Part shown: positions 8,210-15,444 of the stretch, in pieces
Numbering within the stretch: the stretch's first letter is position 1
How the letters are laid out: the number at the start of each line of letters is the position of its first letter
Source: CAYQTL01 sp964420405
GTDB lineage: Bacteria > Acidobacteriota > Thermoanaerobaculia > Thermoanaerobaculales > Sulfomarinibacteraceae
DNA: 53,344 nt
Reading direction: 5' to 3'
NCBI GenBank assembly: GCA_964420405.1
Contig: CAYQTL010000025.1
Span: 1-53,344 of the forward strand
The notes under the pieces: model-generated
Told to the model about the DNA's origin: nothing
Database searches by the model: none
The model's input: the letters and a program-made list of their open reading frames with translations, nothing else
Translations under genes and position numbers: made by a program

Positions 8210-8345
8210 CCAACACTCTGACGAAGTCGTGTCGGGAGGTCGTGTCGGGTCGTGGTCGGCGGTCCTGGTCGGCCAGCGCACGTGACACGGTGGGGTCGGC
8301 CTCGTCGAGCGCCGCGGCCACGCTGTGGTCGGAGAGCTGCACGCG
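8210..8345 (-). pseudogene. Second copy of the RAYT-like C-terminal end
   Basis: The minus strand reads VQLSDHSVAAALDEADPTVSRALADQ, paralogous to LRLSDPSFAAALDEADATVSRELAG at the end of the 7660-8175 relic. Only the last 30 or so codons and the 3' flank survive. Confidence 0.5.
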
Positions 8346-8430
8346 TCCTCGGGTGAGGGGAAGAGCGCACCGTGGACGTTCCTCGTGCGGTGACTCCCGT
8401 TCAACGGATCGGCGTTCAGAGGAGGGTCGA

Positions 8431-9705
8431 ATGGGCCGTATGGTCATCCCGTTGAGGTACGGGCTGGTGCTGGCGGTGGCCGTCTCTTCGGCCGAGAGCC
8501 GGAACCTGCTCACCAATCCCGAGTTCACGACCAACGTCGACGGCTGGGTGTCCCCTGGCTCGAGCATCGTGCTGCTGCACCGCGCCGATGCCGGAAGCAC
8601 GTTGCCCGGCGGGTCCGGCCCGGGGAGCCTGGAGGTCCAGCTGTTCCTGTGGGGCGGTGGATCGACCGGAGCGCTCCAGGAGGTGGCGATCACCGCCGGG
8701 ACGACGTACCGCCTGGAGCTGAGCTACTACCATCCGGCCACGGCCGACAACGTGGCCGACCACGTCGTCGGCGCCATTTTCTGGGACGACGCCGGCGGCG
8801 ATTCTCTCGACTGGGCCTACGTCAGGCCGGACCCGCTCGTGACCGGCGAGTGGCGGCGGATCGAGGTCGAGTCGACCGCGCCGACTGGGGCGGTGTCCGC
8901 CGAGGTGCGCCTGATGGTGGGCACCCCGAACCTGAGCGGCGAGACCCGGCCCGGCGTGGCGTACTTCGACGACGCCGCGTTCGCGCCCATCGACGGCGGT
9001 CTCGAGGTGGTCGACATCGCGTTCCTGCCCGGGGCGGCATCGACCGCGGGCCTCGCGGGCACGTTCTGGACCACGCAGCTGATGGCGTCGAGCCTGGCCG
9101 ACGTCGAGGTGGAGCTGCGTGCGGCCATGCTCCGTCCCGACGTCGACAACACGGCGGCCGTGGGATCGCCGGCGGTGCTCGGCACGCTGCCGCCGCGGGG
9201 CCACCTCGCGGTCGATGACGTCGTCGGCGTCCTGGGGGAGGGCGGGACGGGGGGACTGGTGATCGTCGCGGTGGCCGACGGCGCGGCGGCGCAGCTGCCT
9301 CTGGTGCGGGTCGCCTCCCGCACCTCGACCCCGAACCAGCTCGGATCCGGTAGCTACGGCCAGGGCATCCGGGTGGTGCGCGGCGAGGACCGTCGCGACC
9401 GCTGCGCGCCCGGCGCCCGGGTCGACGCGGGCTTCCGCACCAACGCGGGCGCGCTGAACCTGTCTCCGGCGCCGCTGACGCTCACCGTGGCGGTGCTGGC
9501 CGAGGGCGGCGCCGAGCTGGTGCGCGAGACATGGAACCTGCCGCCGTTCGCCCATCACCAGAGGTCCCTCGCCGCGATGGGAACCGGGGTGCTCGGGGGC
9601 GGCACCGTCACCTTCGGCAACGCCGGCGACCTCGCCCCGTACGCCGCCTACGTGAGCGTCATCGACGAGGAGACCGGCGACCCGACGTACATCGAGGCGG
9701 AGTGA
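8431..9705 (+). CDS. Secreted protein with carbohydrate-binding-like domain and a 'GTFWTT' beta domain
   Basis: 424 residues. The ATG at 8431 has a GGAGGG site four bases upstream, followed by a short signal peptide (MGRMVIPLRYGLVLAVAVSSA). Residues about 25-190 (NLLTNPEFTTNVDGW ... YFDDAAF) look like a CBM4/9-type galactose-binding beta-sandwich. The C-terminal half (FLPGAASTAGLAGTFWTTQL ... SPAPLTLTVAVLAEGG) has two immunoglobulin-like beta repeats. The protein starting at 53128 opens with the same type of domain (GNAGTNWRTDLRL). Probably a cell-surface or exported binding protein; no catalytic site seen. It lacks the DGFESGD ending. Confidence 0.78.
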   Translation: MGRMVIPLRYGLVLAVAVSSAESRNLLTNPEFTTNVDGWVSPGSSIVLLHRADAGSTLPGGSGPGSLEVQLFLWGGGSTGALQEVAITAGTTYRLELSYYHPATADNVADHVVGAIFWDDAGGDSLDWAYVRPDPLVTGEWRRIEVESTAPTGAVSAEVRLMVGTPNLSGETRPGVAYFDDAAFAPIDGGLEVVDIAFLPGAASTAGLAGTFWTTQLMASSLADVEVELRAAMLRPDVDNTAAVGSPAVLGTLPPRGHLAVDDVVGVLGEGGTGGLVIVAVADGAAAQLPLVRVASRTSTPNQLGSGSYGQGIRVVRGEDRRDRCAPGARVDAGFRTNAGALNLSPAPLTLTVAVLAEGGAELVRETWNLPPFAHHQRSLAAMGTGVLGGGTVTFGNAGDLAPYAAYVSVIDEETGDPTYIEAE

Positions 9706-9727
9706 TGCCGGCCGCGGGCGCCGCAGC

Positions 9728-11146
9728 TCACCTTCGCGGCGTCGCTTCGGGGACCCCCGCCGACCAGCCGCTCGTGTCGCCCGACTCGAATCCGTCGGAG
9801 AAGACGCGCACACGGAACAGGTCGAGAACCTGGGCCGGCGTGAGCGCGGTGCCGTAGATCGCGAACTCGTCGATCTTCCCCTCGAAGTAGGGATCGGCCG
9901 GGTACTGCGACTTTCCGACGTAGATGTGGTCGAGCCGGCCGAGCTCCGCCGGGTCGAGGGGCAGGGCCCCGTCGTAGGTTCCAACGAGGGTGCCGTTCAT
10001 GAAGAGGTTCCCCTGGTCGGAGGGGGCGTCGCCATCGAGCGTGTACACGAGGTGGGTCAGCTCGTCCAGCGGGCAGGAGCACACGGCGTCCACGCGCTGC
10101 TCGCTTGCGGTGCCTCCCATTGTGATCGCCACCCTGGGCCTCCCGGTCTGGCTCGCATTCGGGGTCATGAACCAGTTGACGTTCGTGTTGTTCCCGAAGT
10201 CGAAGATCCGCTCCCAGGCGCTGCCGCCTCTCCAGACCACCCACGCCTCGACGCTGACGTCGGTGAGGGCCTGCAGAGTGTCGGCGATCGGAAGCACGGC
10301 GAAGTCGTCGATACCGTCCAGCACGAGGGCGCCGCCCGAGATCGAGGCGCCGGTACTCGGCAGCGCATCGCGGTCGCCCACCGAGTCGGATGCGTCCGCG
10401 GTGAACGTCCAGCGATGACAGGCCGGACCGACGCACCCACGGTCGATCGCGAGGCCGTCGAAGTCCGCCACGGTGTCGCTGAAGTTGGGCATCATGAACT
10501 GTACCTGCTCGACCACGGTCCCACCGAACACGTTCGAGACATGGATCGGGGTCCCCCCGATCCGGTAGGTGATCAGGTCGTCGGCGGGGTCGACGTCGAT
10601 CCGGAGCGGAGCGTAGCTGTCCGCGATCCAGTCGAAGCCGGTGTCGACGAGGCCGGTCTGGTCCCGCACCATGATCTGGCCGGTGACTCCGTCGAAGAAC
10701 ACCGATGCGGTGACGCCTCCCTGCGACAGGAGGTCCACGCCGCAGCCGTACCCGGCGCTGATCGAGACCCACACCGACACCGAGCTGGGATCCGGCACCA
10801 TGTCGTGCACGAACGGGCTCACCGCTCCGACCGACCCCATGCCGATGGCCGGGTCCATCTGGACCCGCAGGTGCTGTGCTCCAGATCGCGGGTTCGCCGT
10901 CTCGATGTGCGCTTCAGCCGTTCCGGAGAGCGAGGTCCAGCCGACCTGCACGCCGATCCACCCGGGAAGGAACCCCTCGCCCGGCTCGAAACCCCAGCTC
11001 TCCCCCGCGAGCACCTCCTCCGCGCGTTCTCCGCCGGCAGGCGGAATCGCTCCTCCGGTTGTGTCCGATGTTGTGTCGACCGCCGACGAGGCGCCCGCGA
11101 ACGCCACCGAGGCGACCACGACCGTCGCGACGAGAAAACTCCTCAT
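9728..11146 (-). CDS. Secreted LamG/concanavalin-like protein with DGFESGD ending
   Basis: 472 residues; ATG preceded by GGAGAGGAGGG. Signal peptide MRSFLVATVVVASVAFAGAS. The middle (about 55-235) is a beta-rich segment (VWVSISAGYGCGVDL ... VFFDGVTGQIMVRD). Residues about 245-440 form a LamG-like jelly roll (SVEAWVVWRG ... NLFMNGTLVGTYDG ... YFEGKIDEFAIYGTALTPAQV). The end reads FSDGFESGDTSGWSAG. LamG domains usually bind glycans or proteins. Its stop lies 22 bases from the stop of the convergent gene at 8431-9705. Confidence 0.82.
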   Translation of the reverse strand: MRSFLVATVVVASVAFAGASSAVDTTSDTTGGAIPPAGGERAEEVLAGESWGFEPGEGFLPGWIGVQVGWTSLSGTAEAHIETANPRSGAQHLRVQMDPAIGMGSVGAVSPFVHDMVPDPSSVSVWVSISAGYGCGVDLLSQGGVTASVFFDGVTGQIMVRDQTGLVDTGFDWIADSYAPLRIDVDPADDLITYRIGGTPIHVSNVFGGTVVEQVQFMMPNFSDTVADFDGLAIDRGCVGPACHRWTFTADASDSVGDRDALPSTGASISGGALVLDGIDDFAVLPIADTLQALTDVSVEAWVVWRGGSAWERIFDFGNNTNVNWFMTPNASQTGRPRVAITMGGTASEQRVDAVCSCPLDELTHLVYTLDGDAPSDQGNLFMNGTLVGTYDGALPLDPAELGRLDHIYVGKSQYPADPYFEGKIDEFAIYGTALTPAQVLDLFRVRVFSDGFESGDTSGWSAGVPEATPRR

Positions 11147-11183
11147 CGCACCCTCCTCTCCACTTCAGGCTGGTTGTGGCTCC

Positions 11184-11189
11184 ACTATA
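11184..11189 (-). promoter_or_regulatory. Candidate -10 box for the LamG-like gene
   Basis: The minus strand has TATAGT about 38 bases before the ATG at 11146. No convincing -35 box is visible 16-18 bases further upstream. Confidence 0.35.
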
Positions 11190-11400
11190 GCGCCTCGACC
11201 GGGAGGGTGGCCACGCCGGGTACCTGGACGGAGGGACGCACGATTGTCTCGCCGGAGGCGACCCGGGCGGAACGTGGTCGATCGCTGGCGCCTGCCGGAG
11301 GTACGGGCCGAGGGCGGCGTCGAGGTCGCGAGCGGGACCGGGATCCCGCCGCCGTTCGGACATCACCCGAGATCGCCAGCTGCGAGATGCTCGGGTTCTC

Positions 11401-11432
11401 GGTGCCGGGCCGAAGATCTGGCGATTCCTTGG
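11401..11432 (+). repeat. REP-like dispersed repeat, copy 4
   Basis: Begins ggtgccgggccgaagatctg and continues gcgattccttgg; similarity to copies 1 and 6 continues to about 11460 (ggtccggttgccgg). It faces the inverted copy at 11531-11565, about 100 bases away. The 461-base gap 11147-11607 holds no recognised gene. Confidence 0.55.
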
Positions 11433-11530
11433 AAGCCACGTGGTCCGGTTGCCGGTTCCGCCCCGTCATCCACCTGAAGCCCTGCCAGGTTCCGCCCGGT
11501 GGAGGGCGCGTCCCGACGGCCGGCGCGGGC

Positions 11531-11565
11531 GTCGAAGATCGCCGGGTCGTCGGGCCACGCACCGG
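11531..11565 (-). repeat. REP-like dispersed repeat, copy 5 (inverted)
   Basis: The minus strand reads ggtgcgtggcccgacgaccc then ggcgatcttc, matching the element at 14519 with a handful of changes. With copy 4 it makes an inverted pair, the arrangement called a REPIN when it involves REP elements. Confidence 0.5.
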
Positions 11566-11607
11566 ATCACGCCGGTCACGCCGAAAGGGTGGCAGCGCCG
11601 CGCGTCC

Positions 11608-12402
11608 CTACCGGCCCTTCTTCAGCTCCTTGCCGAGGTCCTTGACCTTGTAGCTCTTCGGTACGTCGAACAGCGACGGCTCGAGGTCGCGCGTCTCGAT
11701 CGCGCGCAGGGTGGACTCGCGGGTCACGTTGCCGTCGTCGTCGAACCAGCGCGTGCGCACCGGGAATCCGTCGATCTCCGGCATCACCGCCTGAACGTTC
11801 TTCATCACGTCGCCGAACGGCATGTTGGACGCCATCTTCCGGAGATCCTCGGCGAACTGCCCCATCGCCCGAACCGCCCCCATCGCCTCGCGGAGCTCGG
11901 GCACGTCGCTGTCGTCGGCGGCACACGTCTCCTGGACCTTGTCGTCGTCAGCGTAGAGCGTGTGCATCGTGCAGGAGATCCCGGCGATGCTGGTCGTCTC
12001 GCCCACCTGGACACGGTACCTGGGCGGCTCCTCCATGCCCGGCATCGTGCCCGCCATCATCTTGCGCATCATCTCGCGCTGCTCGGGAGGCATCTGCTCG
12101 AGCTGCCGCATCATCTCGTCGAGCTGCTCGGCGAGATCGGCCACGGCGCGCTTGTCCATCTTCTGCGCCCGCTTGGTGTCGTGATCGAGAAACCACATCG
12201 TGTCGTCGCGGAAGATCACCGACATCTCCCCGCCGCCGATCGACGCCGGGTCGGTTCGGAACAGCTCCCCTTCGACGTACATGGTCTCCGTGGCGCTTCC
12301 CTCGTCGGCGATGGTGACGTCGCTCTCGACCACCACCCCGGCGAGGGCCGCAGGAGGGGCAGAAAGCGCAAGCACGAACAGCAGGGACAGTCTTCTGGAC
12401 AT
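11608..12402 (-). CDS. Secreted DUF4412-like protein
   Basis: 264 residues with a signal peptide (MSRRLSLLFVLALSAPPAALA) and a GGGAGA ribosome site. The body resembles DUF4412-type periplasmic proteins: VYVEGELFR-type strand, MSVIFRDDTMWFLDHDTKRAQKMD (read in two pieces), a Met/Gln-rich helix (residues about 90-125, MMRQLEQMPPEQREMMRKMM), then a strand-rich C-terminus with PEIDGFPVRTRWFDDDG. The fold may resemble outer-membrane lipoprotein carriers. Function unknown. The Met-rich helix is likely surface exposed; metal binding would be only a guess. Confidence 0.75.
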   Translation of the reverse strand: MSRRLSLLFVLALSAPPAALAGVVVESDVTIADEGSATETMYVEGELFRTDPASIGGGEMSVIFRDDTMWFLDHDTKRAQKMDKRAVADLAEQLDEMMRQLEQMPPEQREMMRKMMAGTMPGMEEPPRYRVQVGETTSIAGISCTMHTLYADDDKVQETCAADDSDVPELREAMGAVRAMGQFAEDLRKMASNMPFGDVMKNVQAVMPEIDGFPVRTRWFDDDGNVTRESTLRAIETRDLEPSLFDVPKSYKVKDLGKELKKGR

Positions 12403-12744
12403 CGAGGATCTCCCTTCGGATTCGTGTTCGGGATTTCGCGCCAGGTGGTAACAGCCGAGCTCGCTCCACCAATCCGCCCGCAGCACCTCGATGGCGTGGA
12501 TTCCCAAGTGGATCGCCGAGCCACTCGGCCCAGGAGGGGTGGGGCCACTGGCCGGTGTGGAGATGGCAGTGGTCGCGCTCGACCCCGGGATCGGCCCAAC
12601 GGATGAACTGGCCGCGGCTTCGATGGCGGCGATGTCGATCTTCCGCATCGTCATCATCGCCTCGGACGCCCGTTTGGCGGCCGCGGCGTCCGGGTGCCTG
12701 ATCGCGTCGCGGGTCCCTCCAGTACACTCGACGTCGGAGGGTCC
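12403..12744. other. Divergent intergenic region without recognised gene
   Basis: This 342-base stretch separates the DUF4412-like gene (left, minus) and the agmatine deiminase fusion (right, plus). Open frames cross it on both strands, including one in frame with the gene at 11608. None carries a ribosome site, signal peptide or recognisable motif. I see no clear -35/-10 pair. Confidence 0.4.
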
Positions 12745-14460
12745 GTGTCGATCTCGAAGCTGAGCACGTCGGGAAGCAGCGGATGGTTCGGCCGGGAGGC
12801 GACGGGCGTCATCCTGCGAAACTCGATCCTCTGTGCGGTGCTCCTCCTGGTGGTCGCCGCGGCCCCGTCGCAGGAGCGGCGAGTGCCGGCCGAGTGGGAG
12901 CCGCACGCCGCGACGTGGATGCAGTGGCCGGGGTTCTGGGAGGCGGGCCTGCGGCCGGCCTTCGCGGCCATCGTCGACGTCGTCCAGGACTACGAGCCGG
13001 TGCACCTCCTGACGAGCACGGGACCGGAGCGGGATGCGGCGCGGGCGTTCCTGCTGTCCCGCGGGGTGCCGGACGTCAACATCACCTGGCACATCGTGCC
13101 CGTCGACAGCGCATGGATGAGGGACAACGGACCGGTCTACGTCGTCGAGGGTGGCCGGGTCCGTGTGCAGGACTGGAGGTTCGACGCCTGGGGCGGCAAC
13201 TTCGGCAGCGACGTCCCGTTCGCCAACGACGACTCCGTGCCGGTGGAGGTGGCCGCGATTCTCGGCCTGCCGGTCGAGGACCGCCAGGGCTACGTGCTCG
13301 AGAAGGGAAACCTGGAGCTGAACGGGGCGGGGACGGCGGTCCTCGGCTGGGACTGCCAGGACGACCGGAACCCCGGCATGACGCGGGCCGAGCACGAGGC
13401 CGTCCTGGCCGACGCGCTCGGCGTCTCGACCATCATCTGGGCGTACGGGCACGACCTGCTCGACCTCACGACGGGCCACGTCGACGGCGTCGCGCGGTTC
13501 GTCGACCACGACACCATCGCCGTCGCCGACGACGGCTCCGCCACCGCGACCGGCCTCGCCGCGGACTGCGCCGCCGCCGGCCTCGAGGTCGCGTGGTACC
13601 CCGGAGACCCGAACTGGCTGGTGGGGAACGGGTTCGTCGCCGCGATGTCGTCGGGCCAGCCGATCACCGACCAGCTCCTGCGGGCGCAGCTCGCGACGCT
13701 CTTCCCCGGCCGGGACGTCTTCATGGTCGACGGCAGCGCGCTCGCGGCCGCCGGCGGCGGCATCCACTGCGTGACGAACGACCAGCCGGCCGGACCCGCC
13801 CCGCTGTTCGCCGACGGCTTCGAGAGCGGCGACACGTCGCGCTGGACGGTCATCGCCTCCTGCCCGTCGTATCTCTCGACCGAGGAGGAGTTCGCGCCGG
13901 TGCAGACCGCGGGGGCCGGGCTCCCGCCCTTCGCCGGCACGATCCAGTGGTCGCGGCCGGCCCTCTGGACCCGGATCGTGGACTTCGCCGGCGTCCCCGG
14001 GCAGCCCGCATCCCACGAGGGGACCGACTACGTCCACGACGACCCCACCGTGGACGACGTCCCGGTGGCCGCCGCTGCGGACGGCCAGGTGGTGTACGTC
14101 CGGCTCGGCTGCCCGCAGAGCGCCGAGCTGCAGCCGAACGTGGCGCTGCGCGAGTGCGGCGCCGGCTGGGGCAACCACGTCGTCGTGCTGCACGGCCGGA
14201 AGCTCTTCACCCGCTACGCCCATCTCGAGCCGGGCACGACCACCGTGCGCGCCGGAATGCACGTCCCCCGCGGATGGATCCTCGGCTCGATGGGGAACTC
14301 GGGTCGCAGCGACGTCCGCCACCTTCACCTCGAGCTCGGCACGAGCGACGCCGGGTTCGACCCCTGTGTACCGTCCCAGTCGATGGACGGTGTCTTCGAT
14401 TCCGAGGGCCTCCCCTGGACGGCGGCGGCTCCGGACCCGGTCGTTCCGTCTGCGCCGTGA
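12745..14460 (+). CDS. Agmatine deiminase-family protein fused to an M23 peptidase domain
   Basis: 571 residues from a GTG start behind GGAGGG; a hydrophobic signal segment (ILCAVLLLVVAAAPSQ) follows. Residues about 45-350 are an agmatine/peptidylarginine deiminase fold: WMRDNGP (W124, D127), KGNLELNGAGT, GHVDGVARF (H245) and GGGIHC with the nucleophile C342. The family converts agmatine to N-carbamoylputrescine or deiminates peptidyl arginine; export favours an extracellular substrate. Residues 354-367 are FADGFESGDTSRW, elsewhere a C-terminal tag. Residues about 410-540 are an M23/LytM zinc peptidase with HEGTD (H424, D428), YAHLEPG and HLH (H526, H528). The second Gly of the usual 'EGGN' motif is preceded by Lys instead of Gly. 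The exact start is uncertain. Confidence 0.82.
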   Translation: MSISKLSTSGSSGWFGREATGVILRNSILCAVLLLVVAAAPSQERRVPAEWEPHAATWMQWPGFWEAGLRPAFAAIVDVVQDYEPVHLLTSTGPERDAARAFLLSRGVPDVNITWHIVPVDSAWMRDNGPVYVVEGGRVRVQDWRFDAWGGNFGSDVPFANDDSVPVEVAAILGLPVEDRQGYVLEKGNLELNGAGTAVLGWDCQDDRNPGMTRAEHEAVLADALGVSTIIWAYGHDLLDLTTGHVDGVARFVDHDTIAVADDGSATATGLAADCAAAGLEVAWYPGDPNWLVGNGFVAAMSSGQPITDQLLRAQLATLFPGRDVFMVDGSALAAAGGGIHCVTNDQPAGPAPLFADGFESGDTSRWTVIASCPSYLSTEEEFAPVQTAGAGLPPFAGTIQWSRPALWTRIVDFAGVPGQPASHEGTDYVHDDPTVDDVPVAAAADGQVVYVRLGCPQSAELQPNVALRECGAGWGNHVVVLHGRKLFTRYAHLEPGTTTVRAGMHVPRGWILGSMGNSGRSDVRHLHLELGTSDAGFDPCVPSQSMDGVFDSEGLPWTAAAPDPVVPSAP

Positions 14461-14483
14461 GTTCCAGGACCGATCCTGTCACG

Positions 14484-14894
14484 ATGTCGCGTCGCGTCGT
14501 GGTCGGCCGCCGAGTCGAGGTGCCGGGCCCGACGGTTCGGCGATTCCTCGGGTTCGTCGTCGGCCGGTTGCCGAGCGAGGGCTCGTCGACGTCCGTTCAG
14601 CGGACCGCGCCGAGGAAGCTCGTGTCGCTGGATGCCGCCGACACCGTGGAGGATCTCCGGCTCCCTCCCGGCAACCACCTGGAGAAGCTGTCGGGCGACT
14701 GGTGTGGGCAGCACAGCATCGGGATCAACCAACGGTGGCGCATCTGCTTCCGTTGGGCCGATGGCGACGCGTACGACGTCGAGATCGTGAACCACCACCA
14801 GGCGCCGACCATGGCCGACCACGAGGTCGAGAGGGACCGCCTCGGCGATGCTCTCGACGAGCAGGTCCTCGTGTACGGGTCGGCCGGGGCGTGA
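14484..14894 (+). pseudogene. higB: HigB/RelE-family toxin with replaced N-terminus
   Basis: The segment VQRTAPRKLVSLDAADTVED, LPPGNHLEKL, GQHSIGINQRWRICFRW and DAYDVEIVNHH is an almost complete HigB-type mRNA interferase core. The first 20 or so residues of the family (the 'SFRDKETE..F.GERV' part) are absent. In their place the frame reads through the REP-like repeat at 14519. A 30-residue tail follows where HigB proteins normally end, and no HigA antitoxin gene follows. An ATG at 14484 allows translation of 136 residues, but without its first strand/helix the toxin is probably inactive. Its stop overlaps the GTG of the MazE-like gene. Confidence 0.6.
14519..14551 (+). repeat. REP-like dispersed repeat, copy 6 (best copy)
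   Basis: Begins ggtgccgggcccgacggttc and continues ggcgattcctcgg; similarity to copy 1 extends to about 14580. The fold GCCG-gg-CC-cgac-GG-tt-CGGC gives a bulged hairpin. It occupies the 5' end of the damaged higB. Confidence 0.6.
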
Positions 14895-15070
14895 CGGCTG
14901 ATCAGCGCAGCAGGGTCATCGCCGATCTGCTCGCCGAGCGCCGGGCCCGGCAGCGCGATGCGATGGCCCGCGAGGGCTCCCGGTTCTATGCGGGCGAGGC
15001 GTCCGAGCTCGACACGGCGAGCGCTGCCGCGGTTGCGGAGTCGTGGGACGATGACGGTCCGGCGCGGTGA
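14891..15070 (+). CDS. MazE-like antitoxin (small)
   Basis: 59 residues, starting GTG in a GTGA overlap with the upstream stop and overlapping the MazF start by 20 bases. The sequence (SRVIADLLAERRARQRDAMA ... AAAVAESWDDDGPAR) is helical and acidic at its end, as in antitoxins that thread into MazF. I cannot assign its DNA-binding type. Position and spacing make it the antitoxin of the adjacent mazF. Confidence 0.6.
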   Translation: MTADQRSRVIADLLAERRARQRDAMAREGSRFYAGEASELDTASAAAVAESWDDDGPAR

Positions 15071-15431
15071 GATCTACTGGGTCGAGCTCGATCCGGTGAA
15101 GGGGAGCGGGCAGGGCGGGCTCCGGCCTGCCCTCGTCGTGCAGAACGACACCGGCAACCGGCACAGCCCGACCACGGTCGTGGCGGCGATCACGCGGACC
15201 CTGCCACCGCGACCGTACCCGTTCGTCGTGGTGATCGAGCCCCACGAGAGCGGTCTGCAGGAGCGGTCGGCGGTCAACTGCGCCCAGCTCGCGACGATCC
15301 ACCAGGCGGGTCACCGATCGCGCCTGCACCCTCCGCCGCGGAGAACCGACGTCGAGCCCATCGGACGGCTCGGGGACGACGCGATGCGTCATGTCGACGC
15401 GGCGCTGCGCTCCAACCTCGACCTCGCGTGA
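15051..15431 (+). CDS. mazF: MazF-family mRNA interferase
   Basis: 126 residues. Diagnostic MazF/PemK pieces are present: RRGEIYWVELDPVKGSGQGG, LRPALVVQND, NRHSPTTVVAAIT, and SAVNCAQLATI. The conserved Arg after the GGxRP loop and the Thr in SPTT are the usual active-site residues of this endoribonuclease. The stretch after QLATI is slightly longer than in many relatives but ends normally (HVDAALRSNLDLA). The toxin is translationally coupled to the small antitoxin gene before it. Confidence 0.85.
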   Translation: MTVRRGEIYWVELDPVKGSGQGGLRPALVVQNDTGNRHSPTTVVAAITRTLPPRPYPFVVVIEPHESGLQERSAVNCAQLATIHQAGHRSRLHPPPRRTDVEPIGRLGDDAMRHVDAALRSNLDLA

Positions 15432-15444
15432 CGGCGCGCCCCGC

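Noticed and set aside
12491..12763. A 90-codon plus-strand frame before the deiminase fusion.
   Set aside because: No ribosome site, no motif, and it overlaps the chosen start of the downstream gene.
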